Shown piece by piece: positions 33,988-44,625 of a stretch of 64,000 nt of DNA. Within the stretch, counting starts at the first letter, position 1. Every line of letters starts with the position of its first letter. The stretch covers positions 108,582,501-108,646,500 of the forward strand of contig CM075353.1 of assembly GCA_037693485.1 (NCBI GenBank), read 5' to 3'. The translations under genes and the position numbers were made by a program. Source of the DNA: Kitagawia praeruptora (taxonomy: Eukaryota > Streptophyta > Magnoliopsida > Apiales > Apiaceae). The notes beneath the pieces were generated by a model, which was not told the origin of the DNA, did no database searches, and was given only the letters and a program-made list of their open reading frames with translations.

Positions 33988-35146
33988 CTAGCATAATAGC
34001 CCGTGCGAGGCACGGGCATTCCCTAGCTATATGAAGAAGTTGTTATTGTGTTAGGTTGAAGACGTTGGGGAAATTGTTATTGTGTTAGGTTGAAGACGTT
34101 GGGCTGTTGTTTCTTCATTGCACGAAATTTAGTAGTGGGTAATAATACAGGCGATAATGTGATATTTTAAGTTTGAAATTTTTAGAACGTGTTAATGTTG
34201 TTAAATCTAAGATTGATGCATGTTGTTAGTAAGATATAGGTCTAAAATAGTGTTACAGTTCCTAATAGATTGTTTTATTCACTTGCAACTTGTTCAAAAT
34301 CAACTACCATCTTAGTACAACATGTACCTGATTTTACTTGTCAGCTGAGGTAAGCTTTTTATTTTATAGGTATAGCACCTGACACTTGCATTATGAAAAT
34401 ATCAAGCATTACAAGTCGTTATTATGAAAATGTCCCTTGCAATTGTAATGAGTTTATCTACATAAATAAAGTAGTCGCAATTCCTTTGTAAAACTCACCT
34501 GTTTAGCTAATTGCTAAGTTATGAAAAGAATGGGTCCTGTACAGTTTTGTTAGTGGGAAAGATATAAAAAAGGGTATAGGCACGATGTATTAAACGATAT
34601 TCTACTCGGGAGGGATGGTCAGGAGTTGTAATAAAAGTGATAGAGTTTGGTGTATATAAGAGGTTATATTTAGATCTTCAACCTATGTTTATGTTGATCT
34701 CGGGTACACAGGTTTTTAAAAGGCCTTTTCATCACCAACCTAATCCAAATACATTGGGCATTACTGCAGAGTGCACATCCAAAAAATCTATGCTCCTGCT
34801 ATGTTTGTTTGATTAAATTCTATGTACTTTGTCTGTAACACGTGAGTCTGTTGCGCTTCCTGACCTAAAAATCCCATATCAAATATCTTAAGTTGTATTT
34901 TAAACCTTAAACAAATACTACTGTAGTTCAACAAAAAACAACCGTAAACAATTAGAATATAATAGTAATATTAGCATATTGCAAAGGTGAAGAGAAGCAT
35001 ATAGAACTCATTTCAAACTGATTTATTTAAGGCTACAATTACGTGATAAACACACCGGAACTGATTACTGAAGATAAACAAACCCCAACTTACTGTTTTT
35101 CATCAAAGCACAGGTGATTGGTCAAGATTTCATGTTATAGTAGAGA
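33988..35146 (-). mobile_element. Short non-autonomous Helitron
   Basis: The minus strand starts TCTCTACTATAACATG, preceded by A. It ends with a hairpin GCCCGTGC-CTC-GCACGGGC (33999-34017), a 7-base spacer TATTATG and CTAG, followed by T. A 5' TC, a 3' hairpin followed by CTAG and insertion between A and T with no duplication are the signature of Helitrons. At 1159 bp it has no Rep/helicase, so it must depend on another element. Inside are two copies of a 30-bp segment (TTGTTATTGTGTTAGGTTGA core, 34034 and 34072) near the 3' end. No captured gene is recognised. Confidence 0.72.
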
Positions 35147-35899
35147 TATTTGCTTACTCAATCCAGTTTAGATTCATTAATACCAAATATTTAGTAAAAA
35201 TTGCTGGACAACCACCAAAAACTGGGTTCATTGAATTCAGTTTGTATTATCTAGTGGGAGCTTGTCATGGGTACAAATTCAAGAAAATTCGGTGGCTAGT
35301 TAAAATTTCCTTGCTATCTTAGAATTTAAACCTTGAGTACTCTATATTCTTTCCAGTTCATATCTAGATTTGGAGTGTACCCTATAATCGTTATGTTAGC
35401 AAATTTACTCTAGAATTGCAAACTCTACATATTGCATCCTAATACAAGGTGGACGGGGTGAAGGCAAGGAAATTTGCAAGGTGTTAAATTTGAGGGAGAT
35501 GATAGGACTTTGAAGGTAATCCTAAAATACACCATGATTTTAGTGAAACAGGCAAGCAAGTAGAGGAAATCGTAATAATGCACAAGTAAAATATACGTGC
35601 AGCTACTGTTATTGTATGCACTATGTATGTGAGAGTTAAGCAGTGTGTATGCCGGTGTTAATGTTGGTTGCCAACTATCCTCTCCAACATGTTAAATGTA
35701 GGTTTTGCAATAATACGGGATGAAAAATGAAATTGTTAAGTTGCAATGACGAAGGTACAAGTCGCAAGTTTTTTTTTTTGTTCAAAGAAAACCCAAATCA
35801 TTGAAATGCAAAGGGCTAAGCAAATGCAGAGTTCTAAAGCATGAGTTCAGAAGGTAATATATGTTTATTTGGAGAGGCAAACAGCATTCCTGGGCTTTT
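35147..35899. other. Stretch between Helitron and RPA70-like remnant
   Basis: AT-rich, no supported gene. A T-run at 35770-35779 is the only simple feature. Confidence 0.5.
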
Positions 35900-37932
35900 T
35901 CAAGCAGTCCTTTGTTTTTTGTTCGTGGTCGTATGGTGATCAGGTTGATCAAGTGGCGAGGACTCAGAGACGCGTGTCACAGCATATTCCTCACAGTCGT
36001 AGGTGATGTTGTAAGGTTTGACCGTGATTTGGAATGCACAGAACTTCCCAATGATATTCTTTATAGTAGTTGGTATTTGTGTTACATCTTTGTTCTGTGA
36101 AAAGAATAAGAGCACATCATTTATGTATATCCTTACCTCGACATGGTTATTAAAATTTTTAGTAAGTGAAGAATTGTACCTCCTCTATTTCAGCTATGAG
36201 TTTCTGTAGGGGAATGCCTATAAGCTGTTCGGCCTCCTTGTTGAACAGTGTTACGGTTGTAGTGCTAGAATAATCCTCGATTCGGATGACCACCCAGTAC
36301 TTGGAAGCAAGAATTTAATGAATGTTATGGTTTTAGTTGTTAAGTCTAGGGTGGTAAATTTGGTTGTATTGTGTCATGACAAACAAAGTTGTTAGTTCTA
36401 AAAACGTAGTGGAAGTTTTTTTTTTTGTGGTAGGTTCCATGTGGTAGTGGTGTGGGTTGTGTAGCATTGTATTACTGGATTCTGGATTTAAGTAGAATGC
36501 ACCAGAAGACAAGCTAAGGGCCAAATGAATATACTGTATTTAAGCCGGCAACGTGATGAATCAGAATGGTTTATAATATATGTGCATGTCTAGAATGTAG
36601 TTACAGCAATACACATATTTACGGTGGTACCTCTATATAGTATGTCTATGCGTCTTAATGTTCTCCATCAAATATGGTAAGAAGTTTAAAGTTTTTTGTT
36701 CTACTAATCATACCTTAGGCACTTATATGTTGTTACATAAGAAATGGTGTAGTGGTCATGTCAACAACTATGGATATAGTTTGAAACAATAAGTTGAGTG
36801 GGGAAAGGTGGAGAGTGGAGGGAAGCTACATATATATAGACAAACACAAGCAAATTTTACGAAACAAATATATAAATATGCACAGAAAGCCTCTCCATGT
36901 TCTTACTGTCTGGCGGCTTGAATATTTGAGGACAAGATTCCCCTTTGTTCTAATATGTTAGGCCTAATTCCAGTAAAGAGAACCGTATAAATCACATTAA
37001 TTTAATTTTCTAACGTTGATAATGAAATTAATTTGTTTTGTAGTTTGTTTTGAATAACACTGGTGATAAAATAATACAACTATTAGAGGTGAGGATTTGG
37101 GGTTGTGACTAATTTGTAATAGAGGATTTTGTTACCTTTGGGTGGAGGTGCTGGATTCCTCGGCGCCATGAGCGCAATAGTATGTTCCTTCAAGCGGTTT
37201 GACCGATCTTGCACATTTTGAGCAACAGATATAGTACCATCCATTTCCATCGAGTATATTGGTAATTTTACCCTTGCAAAAAAAGCATAACACCTGACAA
37301 TGATGCAACATGGGAAAGATTTATTAGGTGACAATGATGTAACTGGGATAAGAATTATCATGCATATGTAGTCATCCATAACTTATGTAAAACATAAAAG
37401 TTTGGCAGGTTTGTGGAGGCCTCATAGTTGTGCCTTGCTTACATCTTTTCCTGGTGGGATTTACGCCTCTAGGATAGATTTAATAGATTCCTCCCGTGTA
37501 TCAATCTCATCCGCGGATACGAATTGCTTGACTATCGGTGGTGGTAATGCGTCCATTGTTTTCCCACTTACAATTGACAACTCCCGTTTGAGATTGTTTA
37601 GAGGTGTATAGGCAATATTAAAATATGTCCTCGTCGCATCCGTGCTGGAAAGTGATGCTCGGGCTGTAAAAATAAGTTCGAACAATGGTGTAGAATATAT
37701 GTAGTTAAAGTATTGCAAAGTACATATGAGGATTTCTACTATACAAGAATGTTTATTAATAGGAGTTGATGAAAGATAGGGTAGTACTGTGAGACCTTGA
37801 GGCTTACCTGAGAACTTCTTGGCAAGCAGTCCAGTGATGACCACAAATAGTGGCCCGGCTTCTGTCTTTGCAACCTCAGCTTGAAATTGTTTTAATCTCT
37901 CTTCCCACAAGGTGACCACCATTTTTTCATCC
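35900..37932 (-). pseudogene. RPA70-like (replication protein A large subunit) gene remnant, five exons
   Basis: Partial gene for the large subunit of the single-strand DNA-binding complex RPA. Exons on the minus strand, all with AG/GT borders where both exist: 37932-37808 (MVVTLWEERL, end of an OB fold), 37663-37443 (SLSSTDATRTYFNIAY), 37293-37136 (ITNILDGNGWYYICCSKCAR, the zinc ribbon of the C-terminal OB fold), 36299-36180 (RIEDYSSTTTVTLFNKEAEQ) and 36094-35900 (ending TNKKQRTA and TGA). Splice phases agree at all four joins. Faults: a TAA inside exon 2 (after SILEA), and the second zinc pair reads CAHG where a cysteine is expected. No exons for the N-terminal domains are seen to the right. 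Probably a truncated pseudogene. RPA-like copies are common in plants and occur in Helitrons, but this one lies outside the Helitron at 33988-35146. Confidence 0.8.
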
Positions 37933-39468
37933 CTGTTTATTAAACGTGTACTCATGTAGATATTCCAAGAATAATTGAATTGTATTAAATTTCAGAATTT
38001 GTTTTTAAAATTAAACTGAAAAAAGTTTATTCATTAATTTTAATATTAAACTATAGCTGGTTTAAAAAAAATATAAAGTATACCTATAAACACGACAAGA
38101 CATACATGTAACTATGTTTATAAGTTTCCATTTTTTTTTCTCCCATAAGAGGGATGTTTATAAGTTTCCATTTTTTTTTTCTCCCATAGTTTAAGAACTA
38201 AGAAGTTGGCGTTATTTTCTACCCATTTCAGCGTAAACATAAAACCAAGCTATAATAAACAACCAAATTCACTAAGATTTTGATAGAAACCACCCATTAA
38301 GATTTGTTTTCTACAAATTATGTCAAGAGAAGAGTTTACTCTCATTTGAACACGTCAAATTGTCAACTGGTCAAGCCATATATATATGTAATTGAGCTAC
38401 ATTTTCAAATAAAAGAACAGAAAAATAAAGGAACATAGTACAAATCCAAATTAAATAATAATATATAACTCTTAAACTACGGTTAATTATTTAGGAAAAA
38501 AAAGGTATATCAAGGGCTCACTAAGTCACAATACAAATATAACAATGCGTCTTCTTCATTACAGATACAAATCCAAATTAAATAATAGTATATAACTCTT
38601 AAACTACGGTTAATTATTTAGGAAAAAAAGGTATATCAAGGGCTCACTAAGTCTGTTCTCTATTTTGGTTATTCTCCCTAAACCTCTGCTCTCCCAAGCA
38701 GGATTATATGCAATTTTGGTTTGTTTATCTTACTTTAAAACTTTCCTAGGCCTAGATATTCGACAGTTAGACACGGATATTTCATATTTGAACATGTTCA
38801 CCGGAAATTTAAGTTCTAAAAACCATTAAGACAAGTAGAGATGATCGCGGAGTTCTTCTAATTGGGTATTCAAGAAAGTGTTGCACACATGCAACTCTAT
38901 ACAAATAAACATATCGTCAGACTCGAAGAAAAATTATGTGATTTATATATGTAACAGAGAGGGGGGCCTTCCAAATCTCTCACGGGGATTCCATCAAATA
39001 CATAGATACATACACAAGGACAAAATTGGAATGGGTCTCGGAGGATTACCTGCCCAACGTGACGAGACAAAATTGAATTGGGCCTCGGAGGATTACCTGC
39101 TAATCGCGACGAAAAGGTGTCAATGGCGCTGAAAACGTCCCTAGAAAAATGAATAGATCCAAAAGACCAAAAAGAAAACCCCCCAAAAAAATGGTGCAGC
39201 AGTCTGTTTTTGTTCTAATGGCAAACACGCAAATCATAAAAAATCCGGGGCATATTGGTAATTTCACAGGGATTTGATTTGCTCATTTAACCCCTGTGTT
39301 CTCCTATTATAGATAGAAAGATTCATGGGGTTCAACTTGACTAGTTTCTACTAGTCTAGTCTAGTCTACTAGTTTCTCTGTTTATACTAAACTCTTTACT
39401 ACTGTATACATGCATGATGATGATATCATGATACTATATGCATGCAAAATACTACCGTGAGGTGAGGG
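37933..39468. repeat. Intergenic stretch with three short direct duplications
   Basis: No gene supported. Visible repeats: about 38 bp twice at 38120-38190 (GTTTATAAGTTTCCA plus T-run); about 87 bp at 38441-38527 and 38567-38652, nearly identical; about 45 bp in tandem at 39018-39107 (GGCCTCGGAGGATTACCTGC). A CTAGT-rich patch lies at 39350-39375. Confidence 0.65.
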
Positions 39469-40192
39469 TAGGCCTGTCAACGGGTCGGATTCGGATCGGA
39501 TTATCCTAAATCCATATCCGAATCCATTAAGATTTTTCGGGTTCGGATCGGATCGGATCGGATCAGGGGTGCATATTTTTTAGTCTGATCCATACCCGGT
39601 CCGTTTGGGTTTCGAATTTTCGGATCGGAGGTCCGACCCGTTTAACTAAAAAAGGAAAAATATGCAAAATTATAAAATTGACATATCCAGATTTAAAATT
39701 CAATAAATTCATTTGATTTGGTAATTTAACGGTCAACTAGTATTTTGATTAGTACTTTGACTTGTATTCAAATTTTTAGATGTTAATCGAAAAGTCTATA
39801 TATTTTTTTTATAAATTTTATATTATATATGATAAATAAAATATATATAATATATACTAAATAATAAATAGTATATTATATATTATATAATACATATAAA
39901 TAATAAATATAACATATATAATATATATAATATAGTATAGATATGTAGATATATTTTTTATATTATATATTATATATAATAAATATATTATACATAATAT
40001 ATAAAAAAATATTTAATATATAAATATAATCGGATCGGATCATGCTAAATCCATACCCGCTCCTTATCGGATCCGATCTTTATCGGATCGGATCCTTATC
40101 GGATCGGATATTTTTTTGAAGGATCCACACCCACTAATTTCGGATCGGATAGGATCGGATCGGATCGGATTCTTGATCCATTGACAGGCCTA
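39469..40192. mobile_element. hAT-like MITE with GGATCGGAT subterminal repeats
   Basis: Perfect 12-bp terminal inverted repeats TAGGCCTGTCAA / TTGACAGGCCTA enclose 724 bp. The flanks are GGTGAGGG and CGTGAGGG, an 8-bp duplication with one mismatch (or GTGAGGGT twice if shifted by a base), as expected of hAT transposons. Both subterminal regions carry many copies of GGATCGGAT (39485-39630 and 40030-40172), probably transposase-binding repeats. The centre (39780-40030) is almost pure A/T with no ORF, so this is a non-autonomous element. Confidence 0.82.
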
Positions 40193-40596
40193 CGTGAGGG
40201 TATACATATACGTATTTATTCACGTGATTTGTATTAGGGGTGTAGCCCCATGCGGACAAAAGAATTACAGAGCACTTGATACAACAAAATTTAATGTATC
40301 TATAGCTCCTAATAGAGACACTAGCTTAATAAAATATTATTTTATCTCAACTCCCACAACAATTTTTTTTTGCTCTGCCACTCATTTGTAATTAGTAATG
40401 GCCATAAAACAAATGATCATACATGATGACTATCTGACCATAAGGGAGTGGGTGCTTATTTCATATAAAAATTCCAAGGTGGGCCAACCCTGGACCCCCC
40501 TGGTCCGTCCCTGCCCCTAGAACCTATATATAATGACCACTATTCTCTCCTTCTTTGTTTTCTAAATTAGTTTATTTTCTAAATCATTTATCAAAT
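40193..40596. other. Stretch between hAT MITE and small candidate gene
   Basis: No gene supported. It includes a block starting TTAGGGGTG (40234) and ending GCCCCTAG (about 40519) that might be a degraded DNA transposon. A CTATATATAA box at about 40526-40535 lies about 65 bp before the ATG at 40597. Confidence 0.4.
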
Positions 40597-40867
40597 ATGA
40601 CTCTCAAAGTCAAGTGGGGTATTCGTAATACAAGCACTGGTGAAGATATCCGTCCTGGTGTAGAAAGAAAAAAGTGTAGAGGTACGTGGTGAATGTAAGC
40701 CATATGTTGGGGTGGAAGCGGACGGAATTTGTTCGTCCATTCTTTTGGTCACCGGAGTTGCAAGGATGGCAGCTTTGTTCTCCTACGTCAAGCGCCGTTT
40801 TGGCAGAGGACCTCCACCTCCACCTCCCCCTCCACCAAACGCCAATGACAATAACAATGACGGTTGA
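40597..40867 (+). CDS. Small hypothetical gene with polyproline tail (tentative)
   Basis: ATG at 40597 opens a 32-codon frame (MTLKVKWGIR...) after a TATA-like box and a CT-rich leader. It runs into a possible splice donor (AGAG|GTACGTG, about 40680). A second frame from about 40668 to a TGA at 40865-40867 reads VEADGICSSILLVTGVARM, then FSYVKRRFGRG and a run of nine prolines and NANDNNNDG. The hydrophobic stretch followed by KRR and Pro is protein-like, but the frames are not joined by a convincing intron. It could be a remnant of a small membrane-associated gene or chance. Family not recognised. Confidence 0.25.
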
Positions 40868-41290
40868 GGAAACGATTAGTATGCTATGTTTTTTAGTATG
40901 CTATGCTATGTGGTGGAAGAACTAGTAGACAATCCTTATTTTTCTAGCTTAGTAAAGGATGATTTTGCTGTTTATTATCACCCTTCTGTTTTCTAGCTTA
41001 TCTAAAAAAATGTTGGTTGTTTGTGATCGGATTTACCGAACCTAGTACTACTAGTTGTTTGTATCTAGGATTCCTTGAGTCGCTGAAGATTAATTGAAAT
41101 ATTGTGAAATCTTCACCGTTATGAATTATTCAATAATGTATTTAGGATTCATATTCATTTTGGATGTTAGAGAAAACGCAATATATATACAAATATACAT
41201 CATGATGTATGTAAATCATAATAAATACAAATACAAGTAGGCGGAATCACTGTGATTATTCACTCTTTCAGAATTTGTAATTATAAATAT

Positions 41291-41323
<33 letters not shown>

Positions 41324-41561
41324 ATACACTGAAGCATGGTTAATTAACTGGTCGTAAAAATATCGTTGGATACAAATCACTATAATTTTTCCATTATTGT
41401 AATTTATCATTACAATAATTGAAAAATTGATCTTTGCAATGAAAATTATTTAATCAAAATAATATGACAAATAATATAGCATATCACTCCAATGTTTAAA
41501 AGTAAATAATGAAATTCGTATGACAACATATCATTCCAATGTCTAAAATTAAATAATGAAA
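40868..41561. other. Intergenic stretch with (AC)n microsatellite
   Basis: No gene supported. A pure (AC)14-type microsatellite lies at about 41293-41320. A short phrase (CATATCATTCCAATGT) repeats at about 41478 and 41526 just before element F. Confidence 0.6.
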
Positions 41562-42062
41562 TGTTGGATTCGACGGGATCCAATCCATTATTTATGGGCC
41601 ATCGGGTTTTATTATTAATCATCTAAATAAGACTTGAGCCTAATTAATAATTAAATATATAAATAGCACTTAATATATATTTAATTATTACATCCAAAAT
41701 ATATATATTTGGATATATATTAATAATGGCTTAAGTACTCAAGCCCATAACTTTGATGGGCGGTTATGGGTTTAGCCCTTTAGGGTTGGTCTCATTATTC
41801 CCTCTATATAATGAATCTTATGCGAGAAGAAAAGATACACATCTCATAATATTCAGAAAATACACACAGTACCCCATCCTTACGTATAAAGGAGAATAGT
41901 GAAGATCAAAGCCATCAAGTACTTGCGCTCTTCGGACTCTTTCAAGATCATTAATGATCTCTTTCGATTCAGGTACGCTTCCGTTAAAAATTATACTCAT
42001 AGTCTTGATCAGGAGATTCATGTATATTATTATGTTGTATATATACATGATTTATTCTAACA
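41562..42062 (+). repeat. 5' LTR of copia F (501 bp)
   Basis: TGTTGGATTCG...TTCTAACA. The first 50 bp recur at 44576-44625 with two substitutions, which confirms the LTR start. Confidence 0.9.
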
Positions 42063-42064
42063 AC

Positions 42065-42077
42065 TGGTATCCGAGCC
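42065..42077 (+). other. Primer binding site of copia F
   Basis: TGGTATCCGAGCC two bases after the LTR: the Met-tRNA-type site with A changed to C at position 8. Confidence 0.85.
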
Positions 42078-43022
42078 TTCTCCTTGATTGATTCTTTGAG
42101 TTAACAAATTTTAATTTATATGATGATCATGAATGATACTGTTACTGTATATTCGACTGGAATATTATACATATTGGGTTTGTTAAAAATTGTGTGCATG
42201 AATTTGGTTGTTGTATATATATTGCTGTATGTATATGATACATGCTTGTTCTTATTTTGGAGATCGTATACGATACGATTTCTGAAAAATTGTGCAGATT
42301 TAGTGAAATTTGCGTACTGTGTCCGATTTTCGCATAAAATATATGTTTTTTGACTGGAATCGGTCCATTGAGCAAGACTGACTTTTGTCAGGTTTGCGTC
42401 TGTAAGCCGTTCTGATTTAATTTCGAATTTTCTGATTTATGCTTTATTTGATTTCTATGATTGTATCATGAGAAATATGGTATGATATGTTTATGCTATC
42501 TACGAATCAGTATATACTGATTTTTAATAATATTATTTTCAAGGGATACTTATGAAATATATTAGTCCCTCATGTAAAATATTATTAATTTATTTATGGA
42601 CTAATAAAGTGATTTCTTGATTATTAAAGTATTATACGGACCAACGAAAATCTTTACTTTATTTATTTAAGAGAATGATAAATCACCTGATGTACGTGTA
42701 CAAATTAATGTATAAATCGGCCCAATGAAAGATTTATATATTAAATTTGTAAACAGAATTTTTTAAAGTTCTAATTGTAGGATTTAAATTATTTTCTGCC
42801 CAACGGTGATATAATTTAATATTTTAATTTTTGTAATCTCATGTTTAATGATAAAATTAATTTAGTATTAATAATCGGCCCAACGGATTATATTAATATT
42901 AAATTAAATTTAATTGTAGGAAAAATTTTGTGTATTTTATTTTTCCTATTTAGATAAACTGTTTATCCCTCGATCAGTTTATTTAACTTATGTGTTACTT
43001 GGTGAACTAACTATTTTTCATC
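42078..43022 (+). other. Leader of copia F
   Basis: About 0.95 kb non-coding leader, AT-rich, with four scattered CCAACG/CCAATG words (about 42641, 42721, 42799, 42888). Confidence 0.5.
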
Positions 43023-44184
43023 ATGTGGACTATACTTATTGTACTTATATGCATAATTGTGATTAACCTTGATTCAACATTTGGTCCTGTTTCACTTACC
43101 AACTACTTTTCACATATTGAACCATTGAGTTGCTCTAATTTTAAGAAGTGGAAAGAGCAAATTGATCTTACGTTGGGAGTTACTGCTCTTGATTATGCCA
43201 TAAGGGTTGCAAAACCTGCTGCCATTACAGCTTAAAGCTCTGCTGAGGAAAAAGCTGATTATGCAAAATGGGAGCATAGCATTCGTGTTTCCTTAATGAT
43301 TCTTAAGGACTCCATTACTAGTGCAATTCGTGGAGCAATTCCCGAATATGATAATGCAAAGGAGTACCTAGCTAGCGAACATTGAGGAACAATTCAAGGC
43401 TTCCACTAAGACTTAAGCCACTACACTGATTTTGAAAATGGTCACTCTCAAGTATAATGGTTTCGATGATGTGATTGGAAAATTTGGGTTTAAAGAAAAT
43501 TTTGTTGACCAATGCATATATCTAAAAGTGAGTGGGAGCAAGTACATTATTTTAGTACTATATGTGGATGATATTCTACTCGCTAGTAGTGATATGAATT
43601 TAATGCATGAGACAAAGAGATTCCTTCATAAGAATTTTGATATGAAGGATTTGGGGAAGCATCTTATCTCTTGGGCATTGAAATTCAAGGAAATAGATCT
43701 CATGGAATTTTGGGTTTATCACAAAGAGCTTATATTGATAAAGCTCTCAAACGTTTTAACATGCAAAATTGTTCTCCAAGCGTTGCTCCTGTTGTCAATG
43801 GTGACAAATTTAGCTTGAAACAATGTCGCATGCCTCTTCTACAATGGAAGCTGAATTTGTGGCTTGCTATAAGGCAACGAAGCAAGCTTTATGGTTGAGG
43901 AATTTGTCACGTATCTCAAAATAGTTGACACTATCTCTAGACCATTGAAAATTTATTGCGATAATAAAGCTGCTGTTTCTTTCTCTAAAGACTACAGGAT
44001 AAGTGATGCGACAAAACACATAGATATAAAGTATCTTGTAGTGCAAGAAAGAGTTCAAAAACTGTCTACTGAGCAAATTAGTACAATTGCTATGTTGGCG
44101 GATCCATTGGCAAAAGATTTACCGCCCAATCTCTTTCGAGAACATGTTGCTAGCATGGGTTTGGTTGATAATCTTTCTTATTGA
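43023..44184 (+). pseudogene. Gag-RT-RNase H remnant of copia F with large deletion
   Basis: Starts as copia gag (FKKWKEQIDLTLGV, then WEHSIRVSLMILKDSI and AIRGAIPEYDNAKEYLAS), with a TAA at about 43233 and further breaks. Near 43455 the gag motif MVTLKYNG is joined directly to RT (FGFKENFVDQCIYLKVSGSK, LYVDDILLAS), so the rest of gag, protease, integrase and the start of RT are deleted. RNase H follows in shifted frames (AYIDKALKRFNMQNC, IYCDNKAAVSFSKD, ADPLAKDLPP), ending at 44184. No active protein is possible. The family is a short-LTR copia different from the Sirevirus-like elements. Confidence 0.88.
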
Positions 44185-44561
44185 TTCATGGATTTTATTG
44201 TAAGACACTAGTATTGTGATCACCTTATGTTATAGTTTTTGGACAAAGTATTTAGTTTGTTACTTCTAATATTGTACACATTCGAAGTTTATGGAACAAA
44301 CAATTATGTAAGGACCTCATGGATATATTGATTTGCTATTGATTATGAAATATTATGTTGTTCATGACTTAAGCTAGTATCTCTGTTAAGTTTTATAATT
44401 ATACTTGGATTGTAACTGGAGAACGGTTTCATATTTGTACATGAGTATGATACTACCTTTAATTCTGTTCTTATATGATGTAAGATTTATCCTATCTTAA
44501 GGGATGTAAAGCTCAATAATGAAGTCTTGTTATATGTATGTCGATGATATACTGACCCTCG

Positions 44562-44575
44562 GCCAAGTGGGAGAA
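44562..44575 (+). other. Polypurine tract of copia F
   Basis: GCCAAGTGGGAGAA directly before the 3' LTR start TGTTGG, a common copia tract. Confidence 0.85.
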
Positions 44576-44625
44576 TGTTGGATTCGAAGGGATCCAATCC
44601 ATTATTTCTGGGCCATCGGGTTTTA
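44576..44625 (+). repeat. 3' LTR fragment of copia F (50 bp)
   Basis: Matches the 5' LTR start, then changes at GGGTTTTA to sequence of Tat gag. The remainder of this LTR is not found on the far side of H/G, so it was deleted rather than displaced. Confidence 0.85.

Larger units (their letters stand above)
41562..44625 (+). mobile_element. Copia element F, internally deleted and 3'-truncated
   Basis: Plus-strand copia of a second lineage: 501-bp 5' LTR, primer site, leader, gag start fused to RT, RNase H, polypurine tract and the first 50 bp of the 3' LTR. At 44625 it joins the gag of element G. The coding part is about 1.2 kb instead of the usual 4 kb. Confidence 0.9.

Noticed and set aside
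35861..36209. Plus-strand ORFs over the RPA-like exons
   Set aside because: Shadows of the minus-strand exons, which have family motifs and consistent splice phases.
40234..40519. Possible DNA transposon between TTAGGGGTG and GCCCCTAG
   Set aside because: Inverted similarity is only about six bases and no target duplication is visible.
42120..42375. ORFs on both strands in the leader of F
   Set aside because: AT-rich leader, opposite-strand frames of equal length, no motif.
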